21,500 nucleotides of DNA from Candidatus Aenigmatarchaeota archaeon (GCA_030634615.1 DAOWAL010000002.1:1-21500), one strand, 5' to 3'; positions 1 through 7,837 are shown, numbered from the stretch's first letter. A program made the numbers and translations. Notes: a model not told the origin generated them from the letters alone.

Positions 1-1685
1 AGTCCTGCTACTGTTTCGTAAACATCCCGTCTTTTCTGCCTTAGATTTTCGATATCCTCTTTGATAGCTCTGTTTTTCTTTTCGTAATCAAAACCATCTT
101 TTCTTTCAACACCCTTGTTCAGTTCGCCGAGTTTTGTTTCGAGTTCTTCTATTTCAATCCTGAGAATTCCGCTTTCTTCTTCAAGCTTTGTTATCGTATC
201 CCTATATTTCTTTGTTTCAGGTGCGGTCTTTTTCCTGTAATGACCACCCATGACAGCACCGGATGTTTCAAAAATATCACCGTCAAGTGTTACCATTCTT
301 ATTCTGTTTTTCTCGGCAATATTCTTTGCTTTGTCTATGTCATTTACACAAGCTGTTCTTCCAAAAACATAATCAACAACACTTGAAAACTGTCTTTCAT
401 GGTGCATTAATTCTGAAAGCCAACCAAGAGTACCGTCAGGTAATTCTCTTTTGGGTATTGAATTTATTTTATCAAGCGGAAGGAATCTTGCCCTTCCAAT
501 TCTGTTTTCTTTAAGATATCTCACACATTGTATTGCGATGTTAAGATTTTCAACGACAATATCGTTCATGTGATTTCCGCCGGCAACTTCTGCTGCTATT
601 CTGTACTGTTCCGGAATCGATACAAGATCTTTAAGTGTCCCGTGTACACCCTGCATATCTAAAATGGGCTTCATGTCAGGATTGAATTGTCTGTTAAATG
701 TTGTGAGATTTTTAATCATGTCACCGAGTCGCGAAATTTCTCTGTCATTAGAAAGTATCATGTTTTCCTTGCTTTCCAAAGATGATTCAACCTTTGAAAT
801 CTTTTTCATTATTTCTACTTGATCTTGCTGCATTACCTCTTTCATCAGGTCGTCAAGTTCTTTGTCTTTTGCATTCATTTGTACATCTATCTTGTCTATC
901 TCTTTTTGTATCTTCGAAACTTCTTCTTCTGTTTCTCCGATGTCTTTATCAAGTGTACCAATCTTCTTTTCAGAAACCGTGAATTCTTTCCATATGATAG
1001 TGGACTTGACAAGCTCCAGTTCCATATTGAGTTTTTGATATTCCATCGCAGCATCTCTTTCTGCTTTGAGTTTATCAATAATTTCCTCTTTTTGTTCGAG
1101 TATGATTTCAGCTTCTTTTACCTTTTCCTCGACTTTGGAAAGTTGCCTTAATGCATTTTCCTTTTTTTCGTCATATTCCTTTATTCCGGAGATTTCATCG
1201 AGTATTGCCCTTCTTTCAATAGGGTTCATGTCGACTATTTTTGAAACATCACCTTGTTTGATTATGTTATGGCCACCAGGGTTCATTCTTGCCTGCATGA
1301 ATATGTCAAGCATTTGTTGTCTTGTTGTCATCTTTCCGTTTAATCTGTAAGAAGAAACACCTTCTTTGTTCAGCCTCCTCATAACAGTTACATCTGTTTC
1401 CGTCATTGGAAGTATTTTTTGATTGTTTGAAAATAGAAGATTTACTTTAGCATAATCCGAAGCGTTCTTTCCGGCACTTCCATGGAAAACTAAATCGCCT
1501 GCCTTCTTCGCACGCAAATGCTTTGACGAACCCTTACCAAGAACAAATGCTATTGAATCTCCTATATTACTCTTACCGCAACCATTTGGTCCTGTTACAA
1601 CTGCAAAATTTGAGGGGAAAGTCATGGCTGTGGGTCTTTTGAAAGACTTAAAACCATGCAATACAATTTTTTCCAATCTCACCAT
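1..1685 (-). CDS. smc: SMC chromosome segregation ATPase, N-terminal half (runs off the left edge)
   Basis: The minus strand is open from ATG at 1685 to the window edge, giving about 561 residues with no stop. It starts MVRLEKIVLHGFKSF, typical of SMC, and has the Walker A motif GPNGCGKS at residues 32-39. Charged heptad-rich coiled coil follows (about 160-330), then the hinge (about 343-480, with GVHGTL near its start and GAVMGGHY at its end), then the start of the returning coil. The second coil and the Walker B/signature head lie outside the window. SMC is the core of condensin-like complexes that compact and separate chromosomes in the cytoplasm, usually with ScpA and ScpB. The start is the first Met of the family-typical N-terminus and no longer form is needed. 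It is divergent from the gene at 1816. Confidence 0.95.
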   Translation of the reverse strand, partial: MVRLEKIVLHGFKSFKRPTAMTFPSNFAVVTGPNGCGKSNIGDSIAFVLGKGSSKHLRAKKAGDLVFHGSAGKNASDYAKVNLLFSNNQKILPMTETDVTVMRRLNKEGVSSYRLNGKMTTRQQMLDIFMQARMNPGGHNIIKQGDVSKIVDMNPIERRAILDEISGIKEYDEKKENALRQLSKVEEKVKEAEIILEQKEEIIDKLKAERDAAMEYQKLNMELELVKSTIIWKEFTVSEKKIGTLDKDIGETEEEVSKIQKEIDKIDVQMNAKDKELDDLMKEVMQQDQVEIMKKISKVESSLESKENMILSNDREISRLGDMIKNLTTFNRQFNPDMKPILDMQGVHGTLKDLVSIPEQYRIAAEVAGGNHMNDIVVENLNIAIQCVRYLKENRIGRARFLPLDKINSIPKRELPDGTLGWLSELMHHERQFSSVVDYVFGRTACVNDIDKAKNIAEKNRIRMVTLDGDIFETSGAVMGGHYRKKTAPETKKYRDTITKLEEESGILRIEIEELETKLGELNKGVERKDGFDYEKKNRAIKEDIENLRQKRRDVYETVAG

Positions 1686-1710
1686 AGAACAACAACCCAA
1701 TTGTTATAAT

Positions 1711-1722
1711 ACTATGTATAAC
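1711..1722 (-). promoter_or_regulatory. possible TATA box of smc
   Basis: On the minus strand GTTATACATAGT lies about 26-37 bases before the smc start codon, with no clear ribosome site between them. This fits an archaeal promoter giving a very short leader. A second AT-rich candidate sits at 1702-1709, so the assignment is tentative. Confidence 0.35.
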
Positions 1723-1774
1723 AGAAAACCTATTTATTTCTGAACCGAAAAAATGGCAACAAAGGACTGAAACG

Positions 1775-1783
1775 TATTTAAAA
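1775..1783 (+). promoter_or_regulatory. possible TATA box for the small gene at 1816
   Basis: TATTTAAAA lies 33-41 bases before the ATG at 1816. A partial ribosome site (GTGAT) lies 3-4 bases before the ATG, consistent with a short leader. Confidence 0.4.
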
Positions 1784-1815
1784 TTTCATACTTAAATTAC
1801 AATTCAAGTGATATT

Positions 1816-2013
1816 ATGTCAGGATTTCAGGGCAGGTATGCCGATAGTGATACGAAACATGAATATATTAAAAAACCTAAAGAAGGTATACCTGCATTTG
1901 GTGGGTTACCGTGTTGCTCTGGAATTTACAACGATGCTAAACCTATAATCGGCGCTCAACAAACACATCAGGAAAAACAGAAGAAAACTTCTCTGAAAAA
2001 ATTACCAACTTAA
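1816..2013 (+). CDS. small hypothetical protein (65 aa)
   Basis: I do not recognise this protein. It is hydrophilic and Lys/Gln-rich at the C-terminus, with a central Gly-Pro-rich stretch GGLPCCSGIY holding an adjacent Cys pair that could bind a metal or form a disulfide. There is no membrane segment or signal peptide. Support for a real gene is a TATA-like element upstream, GTGAT just before the ATG, and its place in the gap between smc and the PIN gene with its own stop and no overlap. A chance open frame cannot be excluded at this length. Confidence 0.5.
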   Translation: MSGFQGRYADSDTKHEYIKKPKEGIPAFGGLPCCSGIYNDAKPIIGAQQTHQEKQKKTSLKKLPT

Positions 2014-2036
2014 CAATGAACCGAAAGATGTGTAAT

Positions 2037-2045
2037 ATTTTTATT
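2037..2045 (+). promoter_or_regulatory. TATA box of the PIN-domain gene
   Basis: ATTTTTATT ends 22 bases before the ATG at 2067, and there is no ribosome site between them. The geometry is that of a leaderless archaeal transcript. Confidence 0.5.
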
Positions 2046-2066
2046 CCCGGAAGATAACAGAACGTT

Positions 2067-2456
2067 ATGAAAGCGCTTCTCGATACCAACTTCTTAATGA
2101 TACCCGGAGATTTCAAAGTGGACATTTTGTCAGAACTCTTGAACTTAGGGTATACTGAAGTATATACTATAGATCTTGTTGTAGCAGAACTCAACAAACT
2201 CTCAACACTTGGCGGGAAGAAAGCAAGGAATGCAAGAATCGGCCTTGAATTCATACATCAGGGCGGAATAGTTGTTCTAAAAGCAAAGGCAGATTATGCA
2301 GATGATGAAATAGTCGATCTTGCAAAAACAAAAAAATATGTTGCATGTACTCAAGATAAAGGTCTTATAAACAGGCTCAAAAGAGGTGGATTGATATACA
2401 TAACACTCCATCAAAAAAAGTACCTTGTCGAATCCGGAAGAACATGGGATATCTAA
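2067..2456 (+). CDS. PIN-domain nuclease, archaeal Fcf1/VapC9-like
   Basis: The 129-residue protein is essentially one PIN domain. Acidic active-site residues typical of the fold are visible: D6 in LLDTNFL, E41 in VVAELNKL, D79/D80 and D97 in CTQDKGLINR. The pattern, with TQDKGL followed by a basic stretch, is that of the archaeal Fcf1-like group related to eukaryotic rRNA-processing factors rather than a typical VapC toxin, and no antitoxin gene lies beside it. PIN domains cleave single-stranded RNA with Mg or Mn ions. The likely role is in RNA or ribosome processing (inference). The next gene starts 41 bases after its stop. Confidence 0.85.
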   Translation: MKALLDTNFLMIPGDFKVDILSELLNLGYTEVYTIDLVVAELNKLSTLGGKKARNARIGLEFIHQGGIVVLKAKADYADDEIVDLAKTKKYVACTQDKGLINRLKRGGLIYITLHQKKYLVESGRTWDI

Positions 2457-2467
2457 TTTTCAAAAAC

Positions 2468-2476
2468 TATATTAAC
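2468..2476 (+). promoter_or_regulatory. TATA box of the HAD phosphatase gene
   Basis: CTATATTAA ends 22 bases before the ATG at 2498, the spacing seen at other leaderless starts here. It supports 2498 over an earlier in-frame ATG at 2444, which lies upstream of this box and inside the PIN gene. Confidence 0.45.
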
Positions 2477-2497
2477 TACAAACCTGAAAATGGTTAT

Positions 2498-3151
2498 ATG
2501 AAATACGATCTCGTGATTTTCGATCTTGACGGTACAATAATAGATGGTGTGGAGTACATTTGGAAAACCATACACGAATTCTTAGGAATTGAGGATCATC
2601 CAAAGAGGATAGAACACCGTGACAAATTTATGACTAAAGAAATATCGTATTATGACTGGGCAAAAAAAGATCTGGACCTAATGGTAGAGTACGGTGCTGA
2701 CAGAGCAAAAATTCTGGAATCACTAAAAGCTGCAACTGTTATGAATGGTGCTCATGAAACACTCAAAGAATTAAAAAAACGTGGTTACAAACTTGCCATA
2801 ATATCAGGCAGTATGAACGTGTTACTTGAGGAATTACTTCCAGAATACAAGGAAGTTTTCGATTATGTTTTCATAAACAAAATCTTCTTTGACGAAAACG
2901 GAAAAATCAAGGACGTTGAGGCAACACCATTTGACATGGAACACAAAAAAACTGGTCTACTGAAAATATGTAAAATTGAAGGAATAAAACCTGATAGCGT
3001 TGCGTTTGTCGGTGACCATAAAAACGATTTGGAAATAGCAAAAATAGCTGGTTTTACAATATCGTTTAATTCCAAGTCAGAAGAACTCAACAAAATAGCC
3101 GATGTTGTTATAGAGAAGAAAGACCTGACAGAAATTCTCAAATATCTCTAA
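2498..3151 (+). CDS. HAD-superfamily phosphatase, SerB-like
   Basis: This 217-residue protein has all four HAD motifs: motif I FDLDGT (nucleophile D9, acid/base D11), motif II with S103 in AIISGSM, motif III Lys near 150, and motif IV FVGDHKND (D173, D177). A short helical cap lies between motifs I and II, as in phosphoserine phosphatases. The likely reaction is hydrolysis of a small phosphate ester by an aspartyl-phosphate intermediate in the cytoplasm. The substrate cannot be read from the sequence; phosphoserine is one candidate. The start at 2498 puts motif I at residues 8-13, as usual. The alternative ATG at 2444 would add 18 residues of no recognisable function. Confidence 0.85.
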   Translation: MKYDLVIFDLDGTIIDGVEYIWKTIHEFLGIEDHPKRIEHRDKFMTKEISYYDWAKKDLDLMVEYGADRAKILESLKAATVMNGAHETLKELKKRGYKLAIISGSMNVLLEELLPEYKEVFDYVFINKIFFDENGKIKDVEATPFDMEHKKTGLLKICKIEGIKPDSVAFVGDHKNDLEIAKIAGFTISFNSKSEELNKIADVVIEKKDLTEILKYL

Positions 3152-3168
3152 TGGTCTGTACAAATAAT

Positions 3169-3179
3169 ACTTATAAATC
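3169..3179 (+). promoter_or_regulatory. TATA box of the pyrophosphatase gene
   Basis: ACTTATAAATC lies 40-50 bases before the ATG at 3219. The leader ends with GGGTGG a few bases before the start, so initiation here is probably Shine-Dalgarno driven. TCTGTACAAA sits just upstream at 3155-3164. Confidence 0.5.
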
Positions 3180-3218
3180 AATTCTATAATTATTCTTATT
3201 TAAGCTATAAAGGGTGGT

Positions 3219-5183
3219 TTGATGATTGAGTATCTTCCGTGGGTATCAGGCGGGCTTGCACTAATTTTTGCATTAGTGACCGCGCTGACAATAAGGAAAA
3301 ACAGTGCAGGAAACAAAGAAATGAAACATATAAGCTCTCTTATACACAAGGGCGCTTTGACGTATCTTAACAAGCAATACAAATACATTACGGTTTTTGT
3401 AATTGCTGTTGCAGCAATCTTATATTTTGTGATTAACCAGTCGACTGCTTATGCATTCATTGGTGGAGCATTCTTCTCTGCTTTGACCGGAAATCTTGGA
3501 ATGAGAGTTGCAACATCGGCTAATGCCAGGACAGCAGAGGCAGCCAAAAAATCTATTAATGATGGTCTCAGAATAGCATTCTCTTCCGGAACAGTTATGG
3601 GAATGAGTGTTGTTGGTCTTGGTCTACTGGGTGTTTCACTCATGTACATGATCTTCCAGAGTCCGACTATATTGTTCGGCTTTGGTTTTGGAGCTTCTTC
3701 TATTGCTCTTTTTGCAAGAGTTGGTGGCGGTATCTACACAAAAGCTGCAGATGTCGGTGCTGATCTCGTAGGAAAAGTTGAGAAGGGAATCCCTGAAGAT
3801 GACCCAAGAAACCCGGCAGTCATTGCGGATAACGTTGGTGACAACGTTGGTGATGTTGCTGGTATGGGAGCTGACTTATTTGAAAGCTATGTTGATTCTA
3901 TAATAGCGACAATGGCTATTGGAATTGTACTTTCAACATTCTCAAACCTTGTAGTTCTTCCAATGATGATCGCAGGTCTTGGAATACTTGTTTCCCTGGT
4001 CGGAACATTCTTTGTAAGAACAAAAGAAGGAAAGAGTCCACACGGTGCCCTGAGTAAGGGAATATACATATCATCAGGACTGATGTTTGTGCTATCGTAT
4101 TTTCTCATAACATTCGTTTCAGGACCAGGCGCTATCAACATTTGGTATGCGACAGTTTCAGGTCTTGTATCTGGACTTGTCATAGGTCTTGCAACAGAAT
4201 ACTACACATCTGATTCGAAGGGACCAGTTAAGTCAATCGCAGAAGCATCCCAAACCGGTGCTGCAACAAACATCATTGCGGGACTTGCAACCGGTATGAA
4301 ATCAACAGTAATTCCTGTTTTAGCAGTTGGTGCTGCTATGATGATATCATATCAGTTTGCAGGACTTTACGGTATAGCAATAGCAGCAGTTGGTATGCTT
4401 TCAACACTTGGAATAACATTAGCATCCGATACATACGGACCAGTTGCTGACAATGCAGCAGGTATTGCTGAAATGGCGGGTCTTGGAAAAGAAATCCGTG
4501 AAAGGTGTGAAGCACTTGATGCAGTTGGTAACACAACAGCAGCAATAGGAAAGGGCTTTGCAATAGGTTCAGCTGCTCTTTCGGCACTTGCATTATTTGC
4601 GGTGTATGGAACAACAGTAGGACTTACTACAATTTCACTACTTGAACCAGCAGTTGTAACAGGTCTTTTCATAGGAGCACTTTTACCGTTCCTTTTCTCG
4701 GCCTTTACAATGAATGCTGTTGGAAAAGCTGCAATGAAAATAGTGGTCGAAGTCCGAAGGCAGTTCAAGGAAATAAAGGGCATAATGTCCGGAAAAGGAA
4801 AACCAGATTACGAGAGTTGTATTGCAATATCAACACAGTCAGCTCTTCATGAAATGATTGTACCGAGTTTAATTGCAATACTTGCTCCCATCGTGGTTGG
4901 ATTAGTCCTTGGTGCTGAAGCACTAGGAGGCATGCTTGGTGGTGCAATTTCCACTGGTTTTCTCATGGCTCTTTTCCTTTCAAACTCCGGAGGAGCTTGG
5001 GATAACGCCAAGAAATACATAGAAAGAGGTAACCTAGGAGGCAAAGGAAGCGATGCGCATAAAGCGGCAGTCGTAGGTGATACTGTGGGAGACGGTTGTA
5101 AGGATACCAGCGGTCCGTCGCTAAATATTTTGATTAAACTGATGTCGATAGTTGCTTTGGTATTTGCACCATTATTTTTGTGA
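3219..5183 (+). CDS. hppA: membrane-bound ion-pumping pyrophosphatase (likely K+-dependent, Na+-type)
   Basis: The 654-residue polytopic membrane protein couples PPi hydrolysis to ion export across the cell membrane. Family motifs are intact: [20 protein letters not shown] from residue 178, then [21 protein letters not shown], and a C-terminal [20 protein letters not shown]. In [11 protein letters not shown] (from 437), A441 and G444 stand where K+-independent members have Lys and Thr, which points to K+ dependence. E222 in DLFESY is the gate glutamate typical of Na+-pumping forms. Both assignments rest on family knowledge. The length is about normal. Oddly, the last 12 bases overlap an opposite-strand homing endonuclease gene, and a second, diverged copy of the C-terminal codons lies at 6449-6493, so this 3' end seems to have been supplied by the insertion. 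Confidence 0.95.
   Translation: MMIEYLPWVSGGLALIFALVTALTIRKNSAGNKEMKHISSLIHKGALTYLNKQYKYITVFVIAVAAILYFVINQSTAYAFIGGAFFSALTGNLGMRVATSANARTAEAAKKSINDGLRIAFSSGTVMGMSVVGLGLLGVSLMYMIFQSPTILFGFGFGASSIALFARVGGGIYTKAADVGADLVGKVEKGIPEDDPRNPAVIADNVGDNVGDVAGMGADLFESYVDSIIATMAIGIVLSTFSNLVVLPMMIAGLGILVSLVGTFFVRTKEGKSPHGALSKGIYISSGLMFVLSYFLITFVSGPGAINIWYATVSGLVSGLVIGLATEYYTSDSKGPVKSIAEASQTGAATNIIAGLATGMKSTVIPVLAVGAAMMISYQFAGLYGIAIAAVGMLSTLGITLASDTYGPVADNAAGIAEMAGLGKEIRERCEALDAVGNTTAAIGKGFAIGSAALSALALFAVYGTTVGLTTISLLEPAVVTGLFIGALLPFLFSAFTMNAVGKAAMKIVVEVRRQFKEIKGIMSGKGKPDYESCIAISTQSALHEMIVPSLIAILAPIVVGLVLGAEALGGMLGGAISTGFLMALFLSNSGGAWDNAKKYIERGNLGGKGSDAHKAAVVGDTVGDGCKDTSGPSLNILIKLMSIVALVFAPLFL
5139..5183 (+). 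repeat. restored C-terminal coding segment of the pyrophosphatase (copy 1)
   Basis: These 45 bases encode [13 protein letters not shown], then Leu and a TGA stop. The same 13 residues, then Ile and TAA, are encoded at 6449-6493. Eight of the 13 identical residues use different codons (for example Ser TCG versus AGC, Leu TTG versus CTT). The protein end is therefore preserved while the DNA has diverged. Confidence 0.85.
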
Positions 5184-6386
5184 GTTTTTGTTTTTTAGCA
5201 ACTCACTTCTTATTTCTTCTTTTATTCTATTCCAACCAGTTTCGACTCCGTCCCAAAGTTTGTCTTTGTTTTTCAATATGAATTTCATTTTTCTGGTTTT
5301 TTCACTGTGCTTGCTTAAAGGTAATATTATATTTACCAGAGATAATACATCGTTCTTTCTGTATAAAGTGAGATTATACATATCATTACGTAAAGCTCCA
5401 TATATACCTTTAGTGCCCTTCTCACGGTCCAAGTATAGTTGAGTAGTATAATTTTCAAAAAATAATCTTTCTCTTATTTGTTGAAGAATTTTTTTATCGC
5501 ACGTTTTTATTTTGAAAATGAATCTTACATGCTTTTCGTGACTTTTCATCACGTTCCATGTCCCTTCGCAATCCATATACGCGCTTAGGAAATTGTAAAA
5601 ATAATCATCATTTTCCATGACCCATACGGGGATTTTTTCAGGTTTCTCTAAAAGAAAATCAAACGATGGATGTAAATCCGCATAGATAAACCATTCATCA
5701 TCCCTTGCTTTGTTTTTTGACAAATATATACAAGTTTCTCCGTATTTCTCAAAAGCTCTTCTCAGAAGTTCAATTTGGGCGGAATGTGTTGTTGTGGTTT
5801 GAAATCTAATAGATTTTCTGGCCCATTTAGCGTAGAAGTCTCCTGCTCTCATCCCCAGAAAATACGCTTTTTCTTCTAAATTACCCGAAAATTCGTGCTT
5901 GAACTTCTTAGTCAGCGCTTCCGAAACGGTTTTAGTTTTTAGTCCATATTTTATCATTTTCTTCCTAACTGTTCTACCGTGTTTGATTCCGAACTTCTTC
6001 GCAATTTGATTTGACGTAAGATTCTTATCCCAGTAAAGTTTTTTTAGAACACTCTTCGGTATGTGAATATAATTTTGATTCGCTGGTCTTCTTTTTATAC
6101 CGAATTTCCTCATCCAATACAATATGTTCGTATTATTACAATCAAATTTTTTGGCAATTCCCTCCATTGACATTTTTTGTTTGACATAGAGATCTTCTAA
6201 AGTTTCTCTATCCATTTCGAGTCCTTTCTTAAATTCTTTCCTTCTCTCTATCTCGAAGTTCAGAAGCCAGTAATGGACTTTTGTCGGACTGCATCCTAAT
6301 TTATCCGCAATTTTATTCATAGAAAGTCCTTCTTTCCAATATAAATTATATAATTGCTGTCTATCGATTTTCGGTTCTGTTTTCAT
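5172..6386 (-). CDS. LAGLIDADG homing endonuclease with three N-terminal HTH repeats
   Basis: The protein has 404 residues. Three related helix-turn-helix units (about 10-50, 60-100 and 112-152) share the pattern LY..-..S..-IAKKFG and probably bind DNA. Two LAGLIDADG-type helices follow: [11 protein letters not shown] at 174-184 (acid D183) and [12 protein letters not shown] at 266-277 (acid E274). A single chain with two motifs acts as a monomer, cutting a long asymmetric site. The gene is not in an intron or intein: it is antisense to the pyrophosphatase gene and complete. Its last codons overlap that gene's last 12 bases, and the displaced pyrophosphatase end lies just upstream of its promoter. 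The likely role is spreading this insertion into uninterrupted pyrophosphatase genes. Host-gene cleavage is inferred. Confidence 0.85.
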   Translation of the reverse strand: MKTEPKIDRQQLYNLYWKEGLSMNKIADKLGCSPTKVHYWLLNFEIERRKEFKKGLEMDRETLEDLYVKQKMSMEGIAKKFDCNNTNILYWMRKFGIKRRPANQNYIHIPKSVLKKLYWDKNLTSNQIAKKFGIKHGRTVRKKMIKYGLKTKTVSEALTKKFKHEFSGNLEEKAYFLGMRAGDFYAKWARKSIRFQTTTTHSAQIELLRRAFEKYGETCIYLSKNKARDDEWFIYADLHPSFDFLLEKPEKIPVWVMENDDYFYNFLSAYMDCEGTWNVMKSHEKHVRFIFKIKTCDKKILQQIRERLFFENYTTQLYLDREKGTKGIYGALRNDMYNLTLYRKNDVLSLVNIILPLSKHSEKTRKMKFILKNKDKLWDGVETGWNRIKEEIRSELLKNKNSQK

Positions 6387-6406
6387 ATTAAATATTTAGA
6401 TTTGAT

Positions 6407-6420
6407 CCCTTATAAATGAA
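6407..6420 (-). promoter_or_regulatory. TATA box of the homing endonuclease gene
   Basis: Read on the minus strand, TTCATTTATAAGGG contains a strong TATA box (TTTATAAG) 23-30 bases before the ATG at 6386, with no ribosome site. The insertion therefore seems to carry its own promoter for a leaderless transcript. Confidence 0.6.
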
Positions 6421-6430
6421 AGATACATAA

Positions 6431-6493
6431 GGACTAAAATTAAACATGTTAATGAGCATTGTTGCACTTGTATTCGCACCACTATTCATATAA
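6431..6493 (+). pseudogene. orphan 3' end of the pyrophosphatase gene, left downstream of the insertion
   Basis: From 6449 to 6493 the plus strand reads [13 protein letters not shown], Ile, stop in one frame, matching the last residues of the pyrophosphatase that ends at 5183. Farther upstream in this frame (6431-6448) the reading is GLKLNM, only loosely like the SLNILIK of the intact gene, so the junction with the insert probably lies about 6435-6450. It is too short to make a product. Two consecutive TAA codons follow, then a terminator-like palindrome. The simplest reading is the original gene end, cut off when the endonuclease gene arrived. Confidence 0.85.
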
Positions 6494-6496
6494 TAA

Positions 6497-6516
6497 AAGA
6501 AGGCAATTGCCTTCTT
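6497..6516 (+). terminator. 20-bp palindrome and T-rich tract, probably the original pyrophosphatase terminator
   Basis: AAGAAGGCAATTGCCTTCTT is a perfect 20-bp palindrome, followed by pyrimidine-rich DNA with T runs to about 6543. It sits 3 bases after the tandem stops of the orphan tail, where the terminator of the uninterrupted gene would be. A protein-binding palindrome is an alternative. Confidence 0.6.
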
Positions 6517-6532
6517 CCTTTCTTTTTCTAAT

Positions 6533-6543
6533 CTTTTTATTTT
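6533..6543 (+). promoter_or_regulatory. TATA box of mtnA
   Basis: CTTTTTATTTT ends 20 bases before the ATG at 6564. There is no ribosome site between them, so the transcript is probably leaderless. Confidence 0.5.
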
Positions 6544-6563
6544 CCTACTCTTAATACTATCTT

Positions 6564-7577
6564 ATGCTCGTAAACGGAAAACACTACAGAACTGTGTGGT
6601 TTGAAAAGGACAAAATAAAAATGATAAACCAGTTAGTCCTTCCACATAAGTTTGAAATAACAGAACTGAAAAACGTGAGCGATGTCGCTCTTGCGATAAC
6701 CAGCATGGTTGTGAGGGGAGCTCCTGCAATTGGTGCAACTGGTGCTTATGGAATGGTACTTGCAATTCTTAAGGGAGACAATCCTGAAAAAGCTGCAGAA
6801 GTACTTCGTGGAACAAGACCAACAGCTCAGGACCTATTCCATGGAATAGATTATGTTTTAGAATCAGTGAAAAACACAGATGATTCTCAATTAAAGCATG
6901 CTGCATTAAAGGCAGCTGAAGATTATGCCAACTGGTCGGTCGAGGCGTGCAAATCAATCGGTGAACACGGTTCTCAGGTCATAAAGGATGGTAACATAAT
7001 AGCTACTCATTGCAATGCAGGATGGCTTGCAACAGTTGACTGGGGGACAGCACTTTCTCCTATATATGCTGCAAAAAGACAGGATAAAAAAATAGAAGTT
7101 TATGTTGACGAAACAAGACCAAGACTCCAGGGAGCAAATCTAACTTCGTGGGAACTTCTCAATGAGGGCATTCCTCACTATATTATAACAGATAATGCAA
7201 CTGGCTATTACATGAGCAAAAGGGAAATAGACTTAATGATAGTCGGTGCAGACAGGGTTGCAAGAAATGGCGACTTTGCAAACAAGATAGGAACATATGA
7301 AAAAGCAGTGGTTGCAAAGGAAAACGGAATTCCGTTCTATGTTGCCATACCAAGTACAACAATTGATGTTTTGACAGAAAACGGAAGCAAAATACCAATA
7401 GAAGAAAGAGATGAAAATGAAGTGCATTTCATAGGAAAGGAACGAATAACTCCACGAGGAGCAAGAGCAAAAAATCCTGCTTTTGATGTCACGCCTGCAA
7501 AGTTCGTTACAGGAATAATAACAGAAAGAGGAATTTTTAGACCAGAAGAACTCTCAAAAGTTTTTTCTAAAAAATAA
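6564..7577 (+). CDS. mtnA: S-methyl-5-thioribose-1-phosphate isomerase (MtnA / aIF2B-like fold)
   Basis: The 337-residue protein has the sugar-phosphate isomerase fold shared with eIF2B subunits. It carries VVRGAPAIGATGAYG near residue 50, TRPTA near 84, HCNAGWLATVDWGTA with catalytic Cys150, VYVDETRPRLQGA, and MIVGADRVARNGD with catalytic Asp230. This set is characteristic of MtnA, which converts 5-methylthioribose-1-phosphate to the ribulose form in methionine salvage. Archaeal relatives act on ribose-1,5-bisphosphate or are initiation-factor-like, but the motifs here favour MtnA. No other salvage genes are nearby. It stands alone with its own promoter. Confidence 0.88.
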   Translation: MLVNGKHYRTVWFEKDKIKMINQLVLPHKFEITELKNVSDVALAITSMVVRGAPAIGATGAYGMVLAILKGDNPEKAAEVLRGTRPTAQDLFHGIDYVLESVKNTDDSQLKHAALKAAEDYANWSVEACKSIGEHGSQVIKDGNIIATHCNAGWLATVDWGTALSPIYAAKRQDKKIEVYVDETRPRLQGANLTSWELLNEGIPHYIITDNATGYYMSKREIDLMIVGADRVARNGDFANKIGTYEKAVVAKENGIPFYVAIPSTTIDVLTENGSKIPIEERDENEVHFIGKERITPRGARAKNPAFDVTPAKFVTGIITERGIFRPEELSKVFSKK

Positions 7578-7595
7578 TTTTTATCCGAAAACATC

Positions 7596-7605
7596 ATTTA
7601 AAAAA
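7596..7605 (+). promoter_or_regulatory. TATA box of the small gene at 7626
   Basis: ATTTAAAAAA ends 20 bases before the ATG at 7626, the spacing seen at other leaderless starts. It is the main evidence that the small reading frame is a gene. Confidence 0.4.
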
Positions 7606-7625
7606 CTAACTAATAGACAATTTGT

Positions 7626-7823
7626 ATGAAAAACTACATAAATAATCACTACGTTAGAACTGGAAACTGTACCACGCATCATGTACTAGGCATAATACGG
7701 CCAAGCAATATTAATGCTTTAATCGAATTGGAACTTCTTGAAAAGCATGCATTGAAATCAGAAATGAGACCTGATGAACTTTCATCCAAAATCGGAGAAA
7801 TTTTTTACGAGAACCTTCGATAA
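7626..7823 (+). CDS. small hypothetical protein (65 aa)
   Basis: I do not recognise the family. The protein is soluble, with no signal or membrane segment. The N-terminal part has NCTTHHV, where Cys and two His could bind a metal. The C-terminal part (about 30-65) looks helical and acidic (LIELELLEKHA and DELSSKIGEIFYENL). The frame runs from a well-placed TATA box to a stop 14 bases before the convergent methyltransferase gene ends, filling the gap neatly. It could still be a chance frame. Confidence 0.5.
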   Translation: MKNYINNHYVRTGNCTTHHVLGIIRPSNINALIELELLEKHALKSEMRPDELSSKIGEIFYENLR

Positions 7824-7837
7824 ACAGCTAAATCTTT

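Noticed and set aside
2444..2497. A longer start for the HAD phosphatase
   Set aside because: It would overlap the PIN gene, lie upstream of the TATA-like box and add residues not seen in the family; motif I sits normally from 2498.
4336..4783. Long opposite-strand open frames inside the pyrophosphatase gene
   Set aside because: They have no known motifs or promoters and mirror the codon pattern of a strongly supported gene.
3219..6493. An intron or intein interrupting the pyrophosphatase gene
   Set aside because: The upstream reading frame is complete with its own stop, the endonuclease gene is on the opposite strand, and no splice-type blocks or intein motifs are seen.
6431..6493. A small independent peptide gene
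   Set aside because: The reading matches the pyrophosphatase C-terminus residue for residue, and the frame has no promoter or ribosome site of its own; a displaced gene end explains it better.
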